Assembly: GCA_026419785.1 (NCBI GenBank)
Contig: JAODTK010005802.1
Coordinates: 186,001-250,000, forward strand
Reading direction: 5' to 3'
From: Sclerodactyla briareus
Taxonomy: Eukaryota > Echinodermata > Holothuroidea > Dendrochirotida > Sclerodactylidae
Length of the DNA: 64,000 nt
Part shown: in pieces, positions 46,220 through 58,518 of the stretch
Position numbering within the stretch: position 1 is the first letter of the stretch
How the letters are laid out: the number at the start of each line of letters is the position of its first letter
Program-made: the position numbers and the translations under genes
The notes under the pieces: generated by a model
What the model saw: the letters and a program-made list of their open reading frames with translations, nothing else
Database searches by the model: none
What the model was told of the DNA's origin: nothing

Positions 46220-46985
46220 CTTGCCGAATGAATTCATGAGGAGAGCTTAGTGGTCACCATGCGTGTGGTGTGTGTGCGTTTGAATTGTTGTGTGCGTGTC
46301 TCGTTAGCAGATACTTTTGAACATGATCCGATTAGATTTTGGGTCACAAATCCCACTAATTAAGTGAGGTATTAGCCTCTTTTTTTGTTTTGTCTTTGTT
46401 GTTCTGGCTCATTAGCAAGATTATACGGTGAACTGTAATGTGCTATGGGGTCTTGTTTGCCATAGCTGCGGGATATAAGGTAACTGATTAGAATTTCAGT
46501 GTAAAGTTGTCGACTTGCATAATTTATGGCGAATTCAAAAGTTTGTCGGATTTTCAAAACGTGGTGAATATGGTCTACTTCATCCAAAACTTTTTTTACA
46601 AATATTCAGGGTTAATGGGGGTCATTCAACTACCTAAGTTTGCATATTGGAGAGGTCAATTCATGTGTCCTAATTGCATAATTATACATAATTCAAGTTT
46701 GGGCCTGATTCTGAACCTGGGTAAATGCCTAATTTGCCTATTTTAGTCAATTTTAGTGGCCCATTGCCTTCCACAAAATACTGTTTACTCCTTAGTAGAC
46801 ATTGCCAATAATCAGTCCTTCCGAATTTGAAATTGATCACTGATAGTACTGCTGTTTCTGTTAAATGCTATTACCAAATCGTTAATAATCGACATATGGA
46901 ATGTAATTGTTTGCATGGTGACAATAGAAGTAAACACTGATCGCACAACCAGGCGAGACTACTGAGGGGGCGTATCGCCTTGTCA
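46220..46985 (+). mobile_element. family B repeat element (unit 1, first block)
   Basis: It starts with 'gaggagagcttagtggtcaccatgcgtgtggtgtgtgtg', then 'gaacatgatccgattagattttgggtcacaaa', repeated 'tttgcataattta.g ... ggattttca..a..tggtgaatatggtctac', and the 'aataatcagtccttccgaatttgaaattgatcactga' block. It ends 'gatcgcacaacCAGGCGAgac...gggcgTATCGCCTTG' at about 46940-46982, a terminal stem. It is non-coding. Confidence 0.65.
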
Positions 46986-47790
46986 CCACACACTTGGTGA
47001 ATTTTGGCTCACCCCCCATCCCCCTGCACTTTTCAATGAGAGATTGGGTTTGAGAGGTCATTCACTGTGGTCTAATAATTTGCTATAATAGCAATCTTTA
47101 AAGTTGGTTGGATTTTCATGGCTAGGTTCATCACCTCCCTCCGGTTCCGGTATTCCTTTTGTTTGCATATTTTTTTTATTATGAATTATATATCATGTCC
47201 ATTAGGTCATTCACAGCATGGCTAATTTGCATAATTAATCATAATTTTAAGTTGCCAATTTCATGGAACTTGGTGTATGGTTTCCTTTTCTTTCCAACAT
47301 TTTTCCATATGACTGGATGTTGTTCAGGTGTCTATTTCGTATAATTCATTCCAAATTGAAAACAATTTTTTCATGTAACTTTTCAGTGTATTTCGATGTG
47401 TAATAATTGGCCGCCTCAATTCAGCAAAGTTCAGCTTTGTTGGAAAATGCTCTGAAACGATTGTGGTAAGTAAGTGTGGTTTCAACCATATCCGAGATAT
47501 TCAAATTGAAAAATGGGTCAATAAAATAGAGTTTTATGTTAGTTTGGCTATTTAGCAATTTCAGTCACTTTTTGGAACAAACTTCATTTGGGTGGACATA
47601 AGTCACCAATTAGTCCCTATGAATTTGATATTGTCCCTTGTTTAGTACCTGTTCCTTTAAATGCTAATACCAAAATCTGAAAGTCACTCATGGAATGACA
47701 TATAATGTCTGCATTGTGGATGATCAAAACAAAACCACTGATCGCGCAAAACACAGACGAGACAACCTGGGGGCAATCGCCTTGCTACGA
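46986..47790 (+). mobile_element. family B repeat element (unit 1, second block)
   Basis: A second run of the family follows directly: 'gtcaccacacacttggtgaattttggctcaccccc', repeated 'ggtcattca..gtg.ctaat.atttgc' phrases, the 'caccaattagtccctatgaatttgatattgtccc' block, and the closing 'gatcgcgcaaaacacagacgagacaacctgggggcaATCGCCTTG' at about 47740-47784. This makes a tandem pair with two successive 3' ends. Confidence 0.6.
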
Positions 47791-48000
47791 CATTAATCTT
47801 ACTGTTTCAGAGACCCTGTCTTGCCTATGTCAATAACTGACACTATCAGGCTAACCCTTCAAGATAACCTGAACAACCCACCGTACTTTTCAGTGCAATT
47901 TGTGTAATAATTGCATGGACCCATCTCTCCGCTAGAGTAAATAACTCCAGTTCCATTGCATAACTACCTTCATCTAAAGCTTTTGTGTCTCTGTTTTCAG

Positions 48001-48277
48001 ATTTTGATAGATGTTGAAGACACCAAAAACCGCCATTTCAGAAACCGCTTACGGTTTGCCATTATTGACACCATCTGTGGTCCCCTCTCACTGGAATCAA
48101 ACCTTTTCCTTCGTTGTGCAAACGGTCAACAAAAATGAGGTTTAGAAGAGGACAATTCTAATGACCATAAAACTGTGGTGGTGTGACTCTGCCTCCAGGG
48201 TTTTCGCGGCCTTGGCTTCCTCTTTCATTTAAACGCTGACCCTCAACCACTGTCACGATAAATGGATGATGACTATG
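48001..48277 (+). CDS. Calx-beta domain exon E, unit 1 (frameshifted)
   Basis: The acceptor 'tctgttttcag' ends at 48000. The exon reads ILIDVEDT near its start, then the 'isGTDYvaid' strand disrupted by inserts ('ccaaaaaccgccatttcagaaaccgcttacgg'), later an EEDNSND-like acidic stretch, and finally 'cactgtcacgataaatggatgatgactatg' for VTI.DDDYG before GTATCT at 48278. The length of 277 bp is longer than unit 2 because of several insertions. Confidence 0.6.
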
Positions 48278-48339
48278 GTATCTGTAAGAACTAACTGTTA
48301 ACTTACATGTGCTAGCTATCATTCTTGAGCTTTGTTGGT

Positions 48340-49080
48340 CGTCACTATGGAGGAGTACAAGTGGCAGATACTCTCATCAATAATGAGCCATTCCTTCGTA
48401 GCAGCAGACTTCTTCCTGAAAGGTCCAATGTATCTCTCTACACACACTCCTAATGTGCTATTTCTTGTGGTATCACCATTATGAGGAGTGGAATGTAGTA
48501 CTACTTACTCCCATCATTATGGTCCATCGTACCTGCCTGGCAGCAAATCTTCACAAAGGGTCAGAATATATCTACTTTATCAACTCGCTAATTGGCTATT
48601 AATCTTGTTGGTTACCACTATGAGAGTGAGAATGTAGTCTTTCCCATCAATATGTCTACTATAACTACCTCATATCTTAATAAAACTAACCCTGCAGCAG
48701 CAGCTTACAAAGGTCAGAATGTATCGTCTACTTCCTCCTATGTGCCTATTACTCTTGTGGATTTACCACTATGAGCAGTGGAGAATTAGATATTCCCTCA
48801 ATATGTCATTACTACCGGCGAGCAGCATCTTTTCCTAAGGGTCAGAATATTCTCTACTTATCTACTTCACTCCTAATGTGTATTATCTTTGTGATTTACC
48901 ACTATGAGATTGAGAATGTTGATGCGTTCCCAGTCACTATGTCATAGAACCTGCGGCAGCATCTTCCATCACAAGGTCAGAATATATCTTACTACTTCAC
49001 TCCAATGTCGCTATTATTTTGTGGATTTACCACCCCATTGGTGGAGGTGCATAACAATTGAGCAGCCATTAGTGGTGGCA
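48340..49080. repeat. tandem array, period about 130-150 bp (unit 1)
   Basis: 'cttgtggatttaccactatgag.agtgagaatgtagat.cttcccatcaatatgtc' repeats with anchors near 48466, 48609, 48760, 48891 and 49023. It also contains 'cctgcagcagcatcttcacaaagggtcagaatatatctacttcact'. It follows exon E closely, so it lies in the next intron. Confidence 0.8.
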
Positions 49081-49104
49081 AAGAAGGCGTTCAATGTTTG
49101 TCTT

Positions 49105-49346
49105 GCCTAAACTTTTGTTCAGGAGAAACAAAGGGATCACTCTGTTGACTGTCTGTCCTGTCCTGTCTGTCTGTTTTGCCTGTCCATCTGTTTGTCTATC
49201 TGTCTATCTGTCGTATGGGCGGTCAGATATTCCCTAAACCTGAGAGTGGTCTCGCTGAAATTTTGTGTTGTGATGTGCATCCACCTTTTGTCCTGAACAG
49301 ATACTTATTTTCCTAAATTTGATATATAAAATGCAATTTCCCAAAT
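49105..49346 (+). mobile_element. family C element, 5' end (unit 1)
   Basis: It starts with 'gcctaaacttttgttcagga', the family C hairpin with small changes. A CTGT/CTAT-rich simple repeat follows at 49141-49213, then 'gagagtggtctcgctgaaattttgtg' and 'tgtcctgaacagatacttat'. It is cut off by the start of duplication unit 2. Confidence 0.6.
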
Positions 49347-49929
49347 TTTTTAGTAGTAGTATCAGGTGATATATGTCGACAGTTCAAGCGGCTCAGCTGC
49401 GTTCAGCATAGAAAACCCGATCTCTTAATCTGCGTGATCGCTTGGCCAAAAAAAACCTTATTGTGAAGAAAATCCTGCGCGTTCGACGCATTCCTTCGAC
49501 ACTTGCTATAACACAATTTAACATTACAACCCTTAAATGAGCTGATAATGTGATAACCGTATTCCTGTAAAAACAATGTACAATAATTGTTAGTAGTGTA
49601 TGGGATTGTGTCCATGGTGGGTTGGTCAGGAATGAGAAAATGGGCTCACGCAGGAGTAATATAGAAGTAAGGTTTGGCTAAATACCTCAGTATCAGTTGC
49701 AGCGATTGGCTCCCACATGTGTGGAAGAAACGTGCCGGATTTATGGCGGAAACGATCCATGACTGATGCAGGGTCCCCTATTCAAGGAGGGTCTGTCAAG
49801 TGCCTTAGGTAAATCTTTAGATAATCTATAAGTACTTCATTAAGTATAGTTATGCATTCCGTTGATTGTTACGCTTGTTTTGATTATGGATTCATTGATT
49901 ACTGTGTCGAAAATATGCAATTAAAACGC

Positions 49930-50605
49930 CAAATATGTATGTATGTGGGTAGGTAACGAGGGATTGTGAACCGATAACTCGACCCCACCGATGGATGAAG
50001 CTCTACTTGGTATGTGTGTCCCATCGATGAGTACGTGAACCCTATTGGTTGGGGTTCAGGTCAGAGGGCATTGAGGTAACCAGAGGTGAAGGTGAAGTCT
50101 GAAACCTTGTGAACACGAATAAGTCAAGAATGGTTGGTCTGATAGGGTGAAAATTTTGGTGTGTAGCTTTCTGAGAGAGGAGTACGGAATCATATTGTTG
50201 TTGGTATAGGGTCCAGGGGTGAGAATGTTTGGTTTTAGAAAATAGAAAACAAAAAATGTGATGAAAAAGTCAATATTTTGGCCAATTATGCCCATGTGAA
50301 CATGGATAACTCACCCCATGAATGGATGAATGACCTCATACTGGTATGTGTGTCCCGATGATGAGTTCATTGAACCCCTTCGTTTTGAGGTCACCAGAGG
50401 TAAAGTCTTGAATCCTCGACAATTAGTGTGTAGCCTTTTTATCAAGAGTATAGGAACCCGAAATGGTTGGTTGGAAAAAAAAATGGGAAATTTGACAGAT
50501 GTTATGTTACCCAAACGAGCTGGTACAATCTCCCATTTGTCCTTGGGTTGGCTACGGTTGTCAGAAAGGCAAGGAACAGAAGCTTTTGGCTCTTGCGTTT
50601 TTGGG
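49930..50605 (+). mobile_element. TR316 element in duplication unit 2
   Basis: This is the unit 2 copy of the 39129-39778 element, with the same start and two core repeats (landmarks near 49963 and 50295). Its 3' end is more decayed ('gaacagaagcttttggctcttg'). The frame at 50330-50635 (101 codons) crosses it and is not considered real. Confidence 0.65.
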
Positions 50606-51734
50606 CTTAGTTCTTCTGGGAGGGGGGGGGGGTAGATTATAGATCATGGAGGTTTACACAACTCTCAAACTGATGGTTCCCATATCTAAATCATGCACGT
50701 CACCATGAGCGAAGCCGGAGCGGAAATGTGGAGAAAAAAATTAAAGTTCTCTGCATTGCTCTGGACAGGACTTAAATCCTGGTTTGATTGCCCTCATCAT
50801 TAGTGGCGGGACTTGGAAGGAGGAGGCAAGCCATGGACACACAATCCCCCTCAACTTTTTCAAGTTTCCAACTAACAAGGTCGACAATGCCATTAAGTTT
50901 ATAATAAGAATATTCTTACAGTCTTCCCATCCACACAGTGGATCAATTCAAACTAGTGAAATATAAAAAAAAGAGGGCGTAGGCCTGTACAACAATCCCC
51001 TAACTTTTCAAGTTCAACAAAAAAGGTATGACATGCTCCAATCATATTTGGCATCATTCTTTCATCCGCCCATGCAAATAATCATTGAATTAAATTAAGA
51101 AAGATTCACGGGCCCATAAGTGATGAAATGGTTGCCATATGATATAGTTTGGCATGCTCACTGTTGCCTCTGCACGGGGAGGATAGAGACCATTAGCTAT
51201 GGTTTGACCTCTGACCAAACAGTCATGTGTGAATTGAGTCGGTCATTTGCGCCGTAGGAACAAGATTTAGGGTATCATTGTGCACTGTTCCATTACTATT
51301 GTGCCATAACATATTGGGTATTTCTTAGGTTAGTTAATAATCGGGACGCTCATTTCATTTCGATAGCGGTGTTTTGCGAAGGCTAAGCGTAAGATGTCGG
51401 GTTCGGCCATCAAAGCAGGCTAAATAAGCCAAAAATAAGGTCAAATTCCCCAAGAAACGTGTGGAAGATGAGTGTGTCGTTGGATGATCCGGCATCTCTG
51501 AGACGCCTCTGGGGTCGGAATTGGAGAATATCGCCCTCTCATCTTCCAGTTCCCAGGCTTAATGACACCCGAATTTCCGAGCAAGCAACTTCCTGATGCT
51601 CCAGGGCCAACCACAGATGTCGGCGAGGTGAACAACATTACGGACTGCCTCTTAGAGCAGGATACCTATCTAAAAATTTTCTCAAGTTGATCACAACTCT
51701 CACCATCAGGCTTCCATCAACCACCTGGAAAGGA

Positions 51735-52205
51735 AAAACCCCATTAAAAGATCTACTTTCAAGAAAATGGTTCCCAGAATTTCCATGGCCCCACTAGGAT
51801 GCGGACGGGCAGATACCTGTTCTTGTTGTTTCCACTGTTCCCGGCATGTTCGGTTAGTGCTAACCTGGGCGAAGAGCAAGAAACTAGCTAGCATTCACTC
51901 GGATGGATTTGCCAATTGGAAGGAAACACAGCGTCTGAATCCATCCCTTCGGGTGATGCCAAAAAATTCATGCTAGCTGTCAGCAGAAAGCATTGCACAG
52001 TGAGTAACGAAGTGAGTTGTCAGCAAGAAGAAGTTGAGGTGTCTATCTTGATGAAGATCACTCTGGGTGTTCGGAGACAAGGACTGCCGTCAGTGGACCA
52101 GTCCAGTGGCAACGTTTACCAGCTCGTGCAGCTCATCGGAACTGATTGACGATCAGGGACATGTATCTGAAGGGGGTTTCCACCAAAATTATAGGCTAGT
52201 TCCCA
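51735..52205 (+). pseudogene. hAT transposase remnant with TTF-type zinc finger (unit 2)
   Basis: This unit 2 copy keeps the clearest finger. A single frame from 51812 reads DTCSCCFHCSR, then AKSKKLASIHSDGFANWKE to about 51930, the typical 'FCF.C.....sk...f...GF.NWKe' of TTF-type hAT transposases. Another frame near 52041-52145 reads ILMKITLGVRRQGLPSVD and SGNVYQLVQL, matching 'i..tv.flgrQGLplRGh...gN..qLlqL'. Comparing the two copies suggests the element was already fragmentary before the duplication. No terminal inverted repeats or target duplications were identified. Confidence 0.65.
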
Positions 52206-53329
52206 GCAATTAGCACACACAAAGTCATCAAGCTTCTCTTGAGATGTAGTTTGAAGGTGCTAGTAGTGTGAGAGATAATGGGGGCTTCGAAATCATAGGG
52301 ATGGAACACAGACCCTACTATAGTGTTAGCCGATCGATTCTGCTTGCAGCACGTGGATATTAATGGATAGATTAAACATATGTAAGGTTTGCTTTCCCTC
52401 TGCACATTTCATGCTGTGACGTGATATCATTGATTGGACTCTTGTTGTGAAGGGAATACCACTCCATTGGTTCAACTTTATTGCAATAAAGACATATAGA
52501 CACTTCAGTTGTAGTATTAACTGAATCGGCAATGTCTAATCAGCAACATTCTGACTAAAAAATACAAAACAACAAACAATCAGTCCTCAGTCACACAGCT
52601 CCTGGCCTAATTTATTCAGACAAAAATACTGACTACTTGTTGGTTGTCAGCAAGCGAATCTCAAACTTACTGAACGTTTGCATGAAATGGGAGATGCCAA
52701 AACTGAATGTCTGGAGTAAGGGGTGACGGGTAAAGCTGGATGTTCTGAAGGTCACCCCCTCACTCATTCAGACAAATTCACGCCACTGGCTATGGAAACC
52801 CATGTGGTATTGATTTGGCGGGCCCCCTTCTTCACCGATTGTCAGTGAATGCAATAAACGGAAACATGGGCCGACGTACAGGCTGATGGTTAAACGCTTC
52901 TCACCGTTGTTACAGGAAATTGCCCTGGCTCTCTTCAATTAAGTGCTGTGTTTGGTGTATCAAAATCTACATCACAGGTCCCGGGCACTCCGTCATGCTG
53001 TAACCATCAGCTCCTACAAACCAGCTCGGACCAGGCATTTGATCTGCCAGTGAAATCGCGATCCTGAAGTCGGTTTGAGAGGCATTTATACTAGCCATGC
53101 AGCCTACAGAATTAACTACAACTTGATAGTTGAGGAGTTCAAACAGTAGTGGAGCCTGAGACGTTTATGGTACTGCTGTTCAAACCCATGCGAGCCCGAG
53201 TGATGCACAACTACATGGGAAAAGGGTTTTTCGGATTGGCAGTTTATGTTTGTAAAAATGATAACTGATATGGCTATATATTCCAAGCACCAGTTATTTC
53301 CCCATAAACCTAGCTGACACACACATGTC

Positions 53330-53960
53330 CGGCACATCATTACTGGAGACTATGACGTTACCCACTATAGTACAAACCCACCATATGTCACCCCACCCAA
53401 CATATGTTACCCCACCCACAATCTGTTATGCCACCCACAAAGTACCCCCAACAACCCCCCACATGCTACCCCACCCAACATATGTGCCCCCCCAACCTTA
53501 TGTTACCTGCACATATGTACCCCATCAAATAGTTAATGCTCCACATATGTACACCACCACCACTATGTTACCCCACCCACCATTGGACCCGCCCAACCTA
53601 TGTTACCCTGCCCAACATAGTTACCCGCCCAACATTGGGACTGCCCCACTATGTTTTACCCAACCCACCAGATATGATACCTCACCCAAATATGTAACCC
53701 ACCCAACCTATGTAACCACACCCAACATTGTTACCCCACCCAACCATAGGTTACCACACCCACATATGTACCCACCCCAACATATGATAGCTCACCCACC
53801 ACCACATAAGGATTAGATCCACCCACCATATGTGAGCCTACCCACCCTAGGTTACCCCACCCACATATGTTACCCCACCAACCATATTATGTTCCCACCC
53901 ACCATACGGTTAACGCACACACACTATATGGTAACCTCCACCCACTATGGCCATGTGGAG
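53330..53960. repeat. CATATG minisatellite, unit 2
   Basis: This is the same minisatellite as 42540-43250, with units nearer to CCCCACCCAACATATGTTA. It contains the longest open frame of the window (163 codons, 53325-53816), which is rich in Pro, Thr, His and Tyr and simply follows the repeat. Unit composition differs between the two duplication copies (CAAC versus CACC). Confidence 0.85.
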
Positions 53961-54365
53961 GTCTCTCACCACCATAATGCTCATCCCATCAACAATGTGA
54001 ATAAGTTGTAATGGGTTATTGAGGCAGTGTTTCGAGCAGTGCCCGCAATTGGGACTGATGATTGACTGCTCAGTGATGGTTGAAATCAAGGCTAGATCTA
54101 TTAAACATCCGCTGACCAAATGTCCTCCCCGACGATTTCGTCATGGTTTCAAGTTAGAGATAGGGGGGAATACTCTTGGATAGTCCCAGACCATGTTGAT
54201 TTGGTCGGGCAGCAGAACATTGAGTTTTACACTCTGTGAGATGAGCGATGCAGAGCAGATTATGATCTAAGGGTTTGTTGACTATAGAAGGGAAACTCTG
54301 ACTGTATTAGAAGTTGTATTACATGTGTTGCCTACTTACCTACTCACACATCGTGTCGTTGGTAG

Positions 54366-54634
54366 CTGTGGAACCGTGACACTGACACTGCTGAGGTCAC
54401 AGATTATGTCGTCCAGTCCAATATGTTCGCAATCCCAGCCAATGAGATATCGGCGACTTCTCTTTTCCTGCGACCATAGAGGATGATGAGATTCTAGAGG
54501 ATGACGAAGTCTTCTCCGTTGCTATCACTGGGCCGTCAAAACCCTGCAGCTATGACTCTACCAGGGTCCTGGACTTAAAATTAACACCGACTCTGCAATT
54601 CGGCCTATGGTGACCATCAATGACAATGATATCG
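54366..54634 (+). CDS. Calx-beta domain exon D, unit 2 (frameshifted)
   Basis: The acceptor TTGGTAG ends at 54365. The sequence includes 'gacactgctgaggtcacagattatgtc' (TAEVTDYV with one gap) and MFAIPANEISATS. Then come EDDEILEDDEVFSVAITGPS (about 54477-54537) and VTINDNDIG, ending at the GTGAGT donor at 54635 in phase 1. The acidic EDDEILEDDEVF block is intact here but broken in unit 1, while FTIDIE is intact in unit 1 but broken here. The two copies therefore complement each other. Confidence 0.78.
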
Positions 54635-54959
54635 GTGAGTTCATCCCTGCCTGGGGAAGAAGGGGTGGTAGCAATTAATGACAGGCATGCAAGGTGCTGG
54701 TGTGAAGTGTTTAAATTAACACAAAGCGTGGATACCGTTAAGATAGAACGAAAAGGCCAATGGTATATGCCACGAAACAAATATTGTGGACAATGTAAAT
54801 CAAGACACAATTATAATACTGCAAAAAACTTAATCCCACAAGGACGCAAGTGAAGGTGGACAGTAGTGGTTAACACATCAGCATCTGCTCACGAAGGAAT
54901 AGCCATCGATACACGTACCCAGAAATTTTTAGTGAGACCACATTATTGTGACCCTGGCC

Positions 54960-55170
54960 TCAACATCCACTTCAGCTCACTCTCACTCTTGTGTGTCAAT
55001 CAAACCCTGGCGATCAGAACGAGCGTACATTTCATGGCCCTATGACGAACTGCAAATCAAAATGCTAGTCACTGGAAGCAACCCCATTATAGGAACGGTT
55101 GTCTGTGGTTATTCCACCCAGTCTGTAGGGAGTAGGTGTTTCATCTACTGATTGCCTGCTACATTCAAAC
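54960..55170 (-). pseudogene. GIY-YIG / Penelope-like fragment (unit 2)
   Basis: This is the duplicate of 44284-44487 on the minus strand. Phrases for 'GVASSD' and a KHFDL-like segment survive, but extra gaps break the frame ('caaatcaaaatgctagtcactggaagcaaccccattata' read on the + strand). It is recognisable only through the other copy. Confidence 0.4.
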
Positions 55171-56029
55171 ACGTCTGTTCTTGTTAGCTTATGCCAAATG
55201 CCCAAACTGGGCGCCAGCATCAAATGTAGAGACGGCAGGGAGTCCGGTTGGGGTTGGATGTTTCATTTGATCTGACTACCTGGAGGCTTGATGCTGGGTT
55301 GCATCTGATGGACTAACAAACCCACAACCACATTCCCCACATTCTATGTCTATGATATATAAAATATATATATAACATATATCTTATATAGGATATACAA
55401 AAATTTAATTCCAATAGTGCACTGATATCAAAGGCTCCTTCAGGAAATAATCCTTTGCTACTACAAATATCGCGGATATGCCGATTCTACAACCCCAAGC
55501 TATCAGTTATTGCGTATCAGGATTCTGATTGGCTAATTCAATCATGAGCCGACTGGTATTTTTGCAAAACAGTCAGTGGTCAGAGTAACACAACAGAGCG
55601 AATACTGCTCGATTGCTGCGTCGCAAGTGAGAAGAAGTAACTTTTTAAACGCGAATGTAAGGATGCGTGAGCCTTCGGAAGTTGAGGTTTACACGCTCAG
55701 ATCTGGCTTCACTATACGCATGCTTCAGACTGCAGAGGGCTATGCGCTTAACGGAAATAAACCGGAGAAACGATGTGTCGATCATTGCATAGGTGAGCGC
55801 AATGTTCACACGCGCAGACCTCCGGTGCGGCATGCTGGGTTGAGATGCATCTCTTGGAAGTACGCACAGCAACGCACGCAATTGTTGTGTAGGTACGCAA
55901 TGCAATTTACAAAGATCGAACTAACGCAAAGGTTAACGAGCTGCTAATTTACGGTTTAGAGATACAAAAATATAGATCTAGAGATATAGAGATCTCTAAT
56001 CGTTTAGTAATTCGTGATTGCGGGTTGTA

Positions 56030-56205
56030 CGATAGGAATAACTACAGCAGGTCGGGATGACTTTTACTGCGTTCATAAACAGTTGAATCTGATGACCTTA
56101 ATAACGAGCTCGGCTGCGGCCTTGTGTCTCGTTATTTACCTAAATTCAGAGTCTCGACTGTTCATTCACCGGTAAGTCTCCCAGTGCAGTTTATTCCTTA
56201 AATAT
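56030..56205. repeat. imperfect long inverted repeat (unit 2)
   Basis: This is the copy of 45453-45623. The inner arms at about 56073-56095 and 56138-56168 still pair ('ttcataaacagt' with 'actgttcatt', and 'TCTGA' with 'TCAGA'). Confidence 0.45.
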
Positions 56206-56531
56206 ATGATTGTTTAATGTGAACAGGCGTAAGTTATGCAGCGCAAACATCACCCCCTCACATGGTTTCGCTCGCCTGCTGAGGCGGTGGGACCAAGGAG
56301 GGCACTGAAGGCCAACACGTAAGAGATTTTAATAGGAGATAGGTGAGGACTAGTGGTTTGTCCATCCCTGAAGAGACTACAATCTAGGATGCAGCAGCAA
56401 GACATCAAGGTACTATCTAACATGTACGCTACATTACCTTTAACAAATTTAGCAGTTGGCCATTTGCTCTGGTTCCATGCCTATGACGAGATCGATCGAG
56501 GTCACAATCAGGAAATTATTATTTCTTCCAG

Positions 56532-56636
56532 CTACATGCATGTTTCTGATCATATAATAGGTGTTGCGAAAGCGACATGTCTCTGTAAACCATTGAATCA
56601 AACGCTTGAAGTCGAGGATGAGGGGTGTGCAATACA
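56532..56636 (+). CDS. candidate short exon F (unit 2)
   Basis: This is the counterpart of 45975-46083, with acceptor 'atttcttccag' and an ideal GTAAGT donor at 56637. TLEVEDEGC is readable in one frame at about 56600-56630. Upstream codons are shifted relative to unit 1. Retention of both splice sites in both copies is the main support. Confidence 0.35.
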
Positions 56637-56789
56637 GTAAGTCAAGTAAAATTTTCATCCTTTCACATCCCATAGTTGACTCATCGCCCCCAACCCTCCC
56701 TGCATGTAGTATCATGGAACTGACTATTTGGTTTCTAATTTGAATAATTTCCCAGTTCGTCAGATTTTGTCGTCGCCTGAATGAAAATT

Positions 56790-57577
56790 AAGGAGGAGAC
56801 CTACACACCCCCCCCCTAGTGGTCACCATGGTCGGGGTGTGTGCTGCGGTATAGTGTGCTGTGAGTGTTATCGTTAGCCAGGATATCTTTTGAACATGAT
56901 CCGATTAGATTTTGGGCACAAAAGTCACAAATTAATGAGGTAATAGCCTATTTTTTGTGTTGTCATTTGTTGGTCTGGCTCATTAGCAAGAGTACAGATG
57001 AACTGTAAGTGCTATGGTGTCTTGGTTGGGCACATAGATGGGGAATAAGAGTAATGATAGAATTCATGATAAAGTGTCTAATTTGCTTAATTTATGCCGA
57101 AATTCAAACGTTTGTCGGATTTCAAGAAAATTGGTGAATATGGTGCTACCTTCAGTCCCAAACTTTTTAACAAAGATCAGGGTAATGGGGTCATTCAACT
57201 TACCGAATTTGCATAATTAGAGGTCATTCAATGTGTCTAAGTGCCATAATTTATACATAATTTCAAATTTTGCCTGATTTTCTTGAAACTGGGAAATTGC
57301 TAATTTGCATGCTTTAGGCAATTTTAGTCAATTTCCACAAATTTACTTCTTTAGTAGACATTGCAATAATCAGTCCTCCGAATTTGAAATTGATCACTGA
57401 TTAGTAGGCTGTTTCTGTTAATGCTAATACCAAATCTAATGACATATGGAATGTAATTGTTTGCATGGGGATTAATAGAAGTAAAACACTGATCGCCAAC
57501 AGGCGAGACCACGAGGGCGGGGGGGTGGTGGGTGGGGGGGGGGGGGGGGGGGGGGTGGGGGGGTGGTGATCGCTTGT
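56790..57577 (+). mobile_element. family B repeat element (unit 2, first block)
   Basis: This is the copy of 46220-46985. Its closing stem is interrupted by a long poly-G tract ('ggcgagaccacgagggcggg...gatcgcttg'). The family start with 'gtggtcaccatggtcggggtgtgtg' is at about 56818. Confidence 0.65.
57524..57567 (+). repeat. poly-G tract with T/C interruptions
   Basis: It contains about 22 consecutive G inside a longer G/T run. At the matching place in unit 1 (about 46967) only five G occur, so the run grew in unit 2 only, either biologically or as an assembly or sequencing artefact. Confidence 0.85.
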
Positions 57578-58315
57578 CACAAGACTTGGTGAATTGGGTC
57601 TACCCCAGTCCTGCACGTTTCATGAAGATTTGGTTGAAGAGGTCATTCAATGTGTTAAGTTGCCATAAGATAGCAAAATCTTAAATGTGGTGGGATTTTC
57701 TGGTAGGTTACTCAGGTTCCGGATCCTGGTTTGCATATTTTTTTTATTATGATGCATGTACATGGAGTAATTAGCATGGCTATTTGCATAATTAATGCAT
57801 ACTTTAAGGTTTGCCGATTTTCATGGAACTTGGTGGGTATGGATTACCTCTGGACCCCAACATTCCAATATAGATGATGTTGTTCGTGTGTCTATTGCGT
57901 ATAATTATTCCAAATTTGAAAACAATTTGTAATGTAGACTTCAGTGTATTCGATGGTTAATTGCCTCATTCATGCAAATGTTCAAGTTTGATGGATTCTC
58001 ACGAAACGTATTTGTGTAAGTAAGTGTTGGTCACCATTGATCCGAGATATTCAAAATGAAAAATGGGTCATGAACAATAGGTTTTATGTCTAGTTTGCAT
58101 AATTTAGGCAATTTCAGCACATTTTTACAAACTTCTTTGGTGGAATAGTCACCAAGTCCCTAGGAATTGATATGTCACTGGTAGTAATCTGGCGTAAATG
58201 CTATATACAAAATCTGAAAGCCAACTCATGGAATGACAATAACTGTCTGCATTGTGACGGATCAAAAAACCATGATCGCGCAACCAGAAGAGACACTGGG
58301 CGGCAATCGCTTGCT
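57578..58315 (+). mobile_element. family B repeat element (unit 2, second block)
   Basis: This is the copy of 46986-47790, ending 'gatcgcgcaaccagaagagacactgggcggcaATCGCTTG' at about 58274-58312. Confidence 0.6.
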
Positions 58316-58518
58316 ACGATCATTATTTACTGTTTCAAAGACCCTGTCTTGCCTATGTCAATAACTGACACTATCAGGCTAACCCTGTCAAAGATAAACT
58401 AGAACAACCCCGGAATTTCAGGCAATTTTGTTAATAAGTGCAGGGACCTCCGCTGAGTAATAACTCCAGTCTCCATTGCAACTACATTCATTAAAGCATT
58501 TTGTGTCTCTGTTTTCAG

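Larger units (their letters stand above)
38558..49346 (+). repeat. large direct tandem duplication, unit 1
   Basis: Unit 1 starts at 'ttttttagtagtatgtatcagg' (about 38558) and ends where the same phrase restarts unit 2 at about 49347. Everything within it reappears in unit 2 in the same order and orientation: a TR316 copy, a 143-bp doublet, a hAT remnant, a CATATG minisatellite, Calx exon D, a minus-strand Penelope-like tail, a foldback, exon F, two family B blocks, Calx exon E, a ~120-145-bp array and a family C start. Differences are mostly one- to few-base gaps, plus array length changes. It could be a genuine tandem duplication, or two haplotypes or misassembled reads joined head to tail. 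Confidence 0.9.

Noticed and set aside
53325-53816. Longest open reading frame (163 codons), rich in Pro, Thr and His
   Set aside because: It lies wholly within the CATATG minisatellite, and several frames are open on both strands of the same repeat in unit 1.
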